Assembly (NCBI GenBank): GCA_029780415.1
Contig: JAKOYN010000075.1
Coordinates: 1 to 27,924 of the forward strand
Direction of reading: 5' to 3'
DNA: 27,924 nt
Source of the DNA: RXIX01 sp003989075
Lineage (GTDB): Bacteria; Pseudomonadota; Gammaproteobacteria; Competibacterales; Competibacteraceae
Part shown: positions 25,111-27,924 of the stretch, one piece after another
How positions within the stretch are numbered: position 1 is the first letter of the stretch
Layout of the letters: every line of letters starts with the position of its first letter
Program-made: the position numbers and the translations under genes
Notes under the pieces: model-generated
Databases searched by the model: none
What the model was told of the DNA's origin: nothing
The model's input: only the letters and a program-made list of their open reading frames with translations

Positions 25111-25986
25111 TTAGCTGAAGAACGTCTTCATCGCCGCGCCGATGTCAGCCGGCGAACGGACGATCTTGGCGCCCGCAGCTTCCAGCGCCGCGAACTTGTC
25201 AGCCGCAGTACCCTTGCCGCCCATGATGATGGCGCCCGCATGGCCCATACGCTTGCCCGGAGGTGCGGTGACGCCGGCGATATAGGCGACCACCGGCTTG
25301 GTGACATGAGCCTTGATGAAGGCGGCGCCTTCTTCTTCGGCGCTGCCGCCGATCTCGCCGACCATGACGATGCCTTCGGTCTGCGGATCGTCCTGGAACA
25401 GGGTCAGCACATCGACGAAGCTCATGCCGTGGATCGGGTCACCGCCGATACCGACGCAGGTGCTCTGGCCGAGGCCGGCCTGAGTGGTCTGCCAGACCGC
25501 CTCATAGGTCAGGGTGCCGGAGCGCGAGACGATGCCGATCTTGCCGGGCAGATGGATGTGGCCGGGCATGATGCCCATCTTGCAGGCGCCGGGGGTGATA
25601 ACGCCGGGGCAGTTGGGGCCGATCAAACGCACGTTCGGGTAGTTATTGGTCAGCGCAGCCTTCACCTTCAGCATGTCCATGACTGGAATGCCTTCAGTGA
25701 TGCAGGCGATGACCTTGATGCCGGCGTCGGCCGCTTCCAGGATCGCGTCACCGGCGAAAGGCGCTGGCACGTAGATCATGCTGGCATCGGCCCCAGTGGC
25801 CTCGACCGCTTCGAGCACAGTGTTGAACACTGGCTTGCCCAAGTGGGTTGTGCCACCCTTGCCGGGGCTAATGCCGCCGACCAGGTTGGTCCCATAGGCG
25901 ATCGCCTGCTCGGAGTGGAAGGTACCCTGCGAGCCGGTGAAGCCCTGGCAGATGACCTTGGTATTTTTGTCGATCAGAATGCTCAT
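25111..25986 (-). CDS. sucD: Succinyl-CoA synthetase alpha subunit
   Basis: SucD with SucC converts succinyl-CoA to succinate with nucleotide triphosphate formation in the TCA cycle. The 291-residue protein has the CoA-binding Rossmann start (TKVICQGFTGSQGTFHSEQA in part), PGKGGTTHLG, IGPNCPGVI, and the phosphorylated His in KRMGHAGAIIMGG (H249), which matches H246 of E. coli. It follows sucC by 46 bp and is ended by a strong terminator. Confidence 0.97.
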   Translation of the reverse strand: MSILIDKNTKVICQGFTGSQGTFHSEQAIAYGTNLVGGISPGKGGTTHLGKPVFNTVLEAVEATGADASMIYVPAPFAGDAILEAADAGIKVIACITEGIPVMDMLKVKAALTNNYPNVRLIGPNCPGVITPGACKMGIMPGHIHLPGKIGIVSRSGTLTYEAVWQTTQAGLGQSTCVGIGGDPIHGMSFVDVLTLFQDDPQTEGIVMVGEIGGSAEEEGAAFIKAHVTKPVVAYIAGVTAPPGKRMGHAGAIIMGGKGTAADKFAALEAAGAKIVRSPADIGAAMKTFFS

Positions 25987-26032
25987 GGTCGTTTCGTTCT
26001 CTCTGTTCGTGGAGGCCGGAGGCGGGTCCGAC

Positions 26033-27193
<1,161 letters not shown>

Positions 27194-27227
27194 GCGGAGT
27201 ACATCCCCCTTTTTGATGAAGATGTTG

Positions 27228-27233
27228 ATTGTA
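27228..27233 (-). promoter_or_regulatory. Putative -10 element of sucCD
   Basis: TACAAT on the minus strand lies 35 bases before the sucC ATG. The -35 match (GTGAAG, 17-base spacing) is weak, so the call is tentative. Confidence 0.35.
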
Positions 27234-27249
27234 TCGCGAAATACCCTAA

Positions 27250-27271
27250 TCTTCACGCGGTAGCGCGAAGA
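27250..27271. other. Hairpin in the sucC-pilS divergent region
   Basis: TCTTCACGC and GCGCGAAGA form a 9-bp stem (one A-C mismatch on this strand, a G-U pair on the other) around a GGTA loop, in the -35 region of sucC. It could be an operator. No clear pilS -35/-10 pair was found; TATAAA at 27315-27320 is a candidate -10. Confidence 0.4.
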
Positions 27272-27357
27272 CGGGCCATTGGCTACCCCATCCGGGCGGC
27301 GGCGCGCCTAGAATTATAAAGTAAATCGCCGCTGCCGATGCGCCTGTTGCCGAGGAA

Positions 27358-27924
27358 ATGACTATCACCGACCCGCTTGCCGGCCTGAAGGCCAATCGCT
27401 TCCTGGACCGCCGTTATCACTGGCTGGTGTTTCGAGCTTTCAATGCCTATCGATTGATCCTGGCGGCGCTGTTGCTGGTGGCGCTGGCCCTGGATGATCA
27501 GGGACGGCTGTTTGGCCGGCAGAACCCGACGCTGTTCCTGGATGCGGCGCTGGTCTACATGCTGCTGGTGCTGGCGGCGATGGGCAGCAGCTTTCTGCGT
27601 CGGCCGGGCCTGCTGCTGCAGGCGCATGTGCAGATGCTGGTGGATCTCATGGCGCTGACGGTGATGATCCATGCCTCAGGCGGACCGTCGAGCAGCCTCA
27701 ACAGCCTGTTAATTACCGCAGTAGCGGCGAGCAGCATTCTGCTGCCGCTGACTTCGGCGCTGCTGGCAGCGGCGCTGGGCTTTCTGCTGCTGACCATGTC
27801 CTGGTTGATCGGTCAGTGGCAGAGCCTGCGCGGCACGACGCGGGCATTGTGGCGCGAGCAGGGCCTGCTGGACTGGCTCAGTTCGCTGGGCAGCGCCTCG
27901 GATGAACTGGTGCGCCTGGGTATT
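27358..27924 (+). CDS. pilS: Type IV pilus sensor histidine kinase PilS, N-terminal part
   Basis: The frame is open from ATG 27358 to the window end (189 codons), so the gene is cut by the edge. The visible part is the membrane sensor region: about six hydrophobic segments, among them LILAALLLVALAL, LFLDAALVYMLLVLAAMG, LVDLMALTVMIHASGGPSS and SILLPLTSALLAAALGFLLL, with the HASGG loop and LLITAVAASSILLP typical of PilS. The kinase domain would lie downstream. The GAGGA site is close before the ATG. PilS with PilR controls pilin expression through sigma-54; sucCD divergent from pilS is an order I recall from Xanthomonadales. Confidence 0.85.
   Translation, partial: MTITDPLAGLKANRFLDRRYHWLVFRAFNAYRLILAALLLVALALDDQGRLFGRQNPTLFLDAALVYMLLVLAAMGSSFLRRPGLLLQAHVQMLVDLMALTVMIHASGGPSSSLNSLLITAVAASSILLPLTSALLAAALGFLLLTMSWLIGQWQSLRGTTRALWREQGLLDWLSSLGSASDELVRLGI

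Overview
The window looks like chromosomal DNA from a high-GC gammaproteobacterium outside the enteric group. The evidence is a FadI-FadJ beta-oxidation pair, UbiG for ubiquinone, a CysE plus A-type Fe-S carrier block, and sucCD divergent from the type IV pilus kinase gene pilS, an arrangement I recall from Xanthomonadales and other non-enteric gammaproteobacteria. A Chromatiales- or Competibacter-like host is possible but this is a guess. I see no rRNA, tRNA, CRISPR array, phage or insertion sequence.

Layout. Positions 11-2802 (+) hold mtaD, ubiG and a mupP/gph-type phosphatase: nucleoside salvage, quinone synthesis and probable peptidoglycan recycling. Positions 2807-8784 (-) read, in transcription order, a helix-hairpin-helix protein with a phasin-like Trp-rich N-terminus, asnS, a membrane Ser/Thr kinase, a canonical FHA protein, a degenerate FHA protein and a PP2C phosphatase. 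The last four form a compact phospho-signalling module. Positions 9117-10710 (+) hold cysE, an unusual IscU-like scaffold lacking the first ligand Cys, and iscA. Positions 10764-17136 (-) hold pspA followed by a gene for an 1889-residue polytopic membrane protein I cannot assign. Positions 17298-17849 (-) encode a small secreted, repetitive, disordered protein with its own terminator.

Positions 18066-21568 (+) are fadI and fadJ, the trifunctional beta-oxidation complex, followed at 21790-22593 by suhB. Positions 22590-25018 (-) are nadE and, upstream of it, a low-GC methyltransferase gene that looks acquired. Positions 25111-27193 (-) are sucD and sucC (succinyl-CoA synthetase) with a clear intrinsic terminator. 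From 27358 (+) the window runs into the first 189 codons of pilS.

Most genes are housekeeping: acyl-CoA oxidation feeding the TCA cycle, NAD synthesis, cysteine and Fe-S supply. The parts that merit attention are the kinase/FHA/FHA/phosphatase module, the giant membrane protein paired with PspA, the divergent IscU-like protein, the tandem-repeat secreted protein, the low-GC methyltransferase, and operator-like palindromes in front of pspA and fadI. All start sites were judged by eye from ribosome binding sites and family length.
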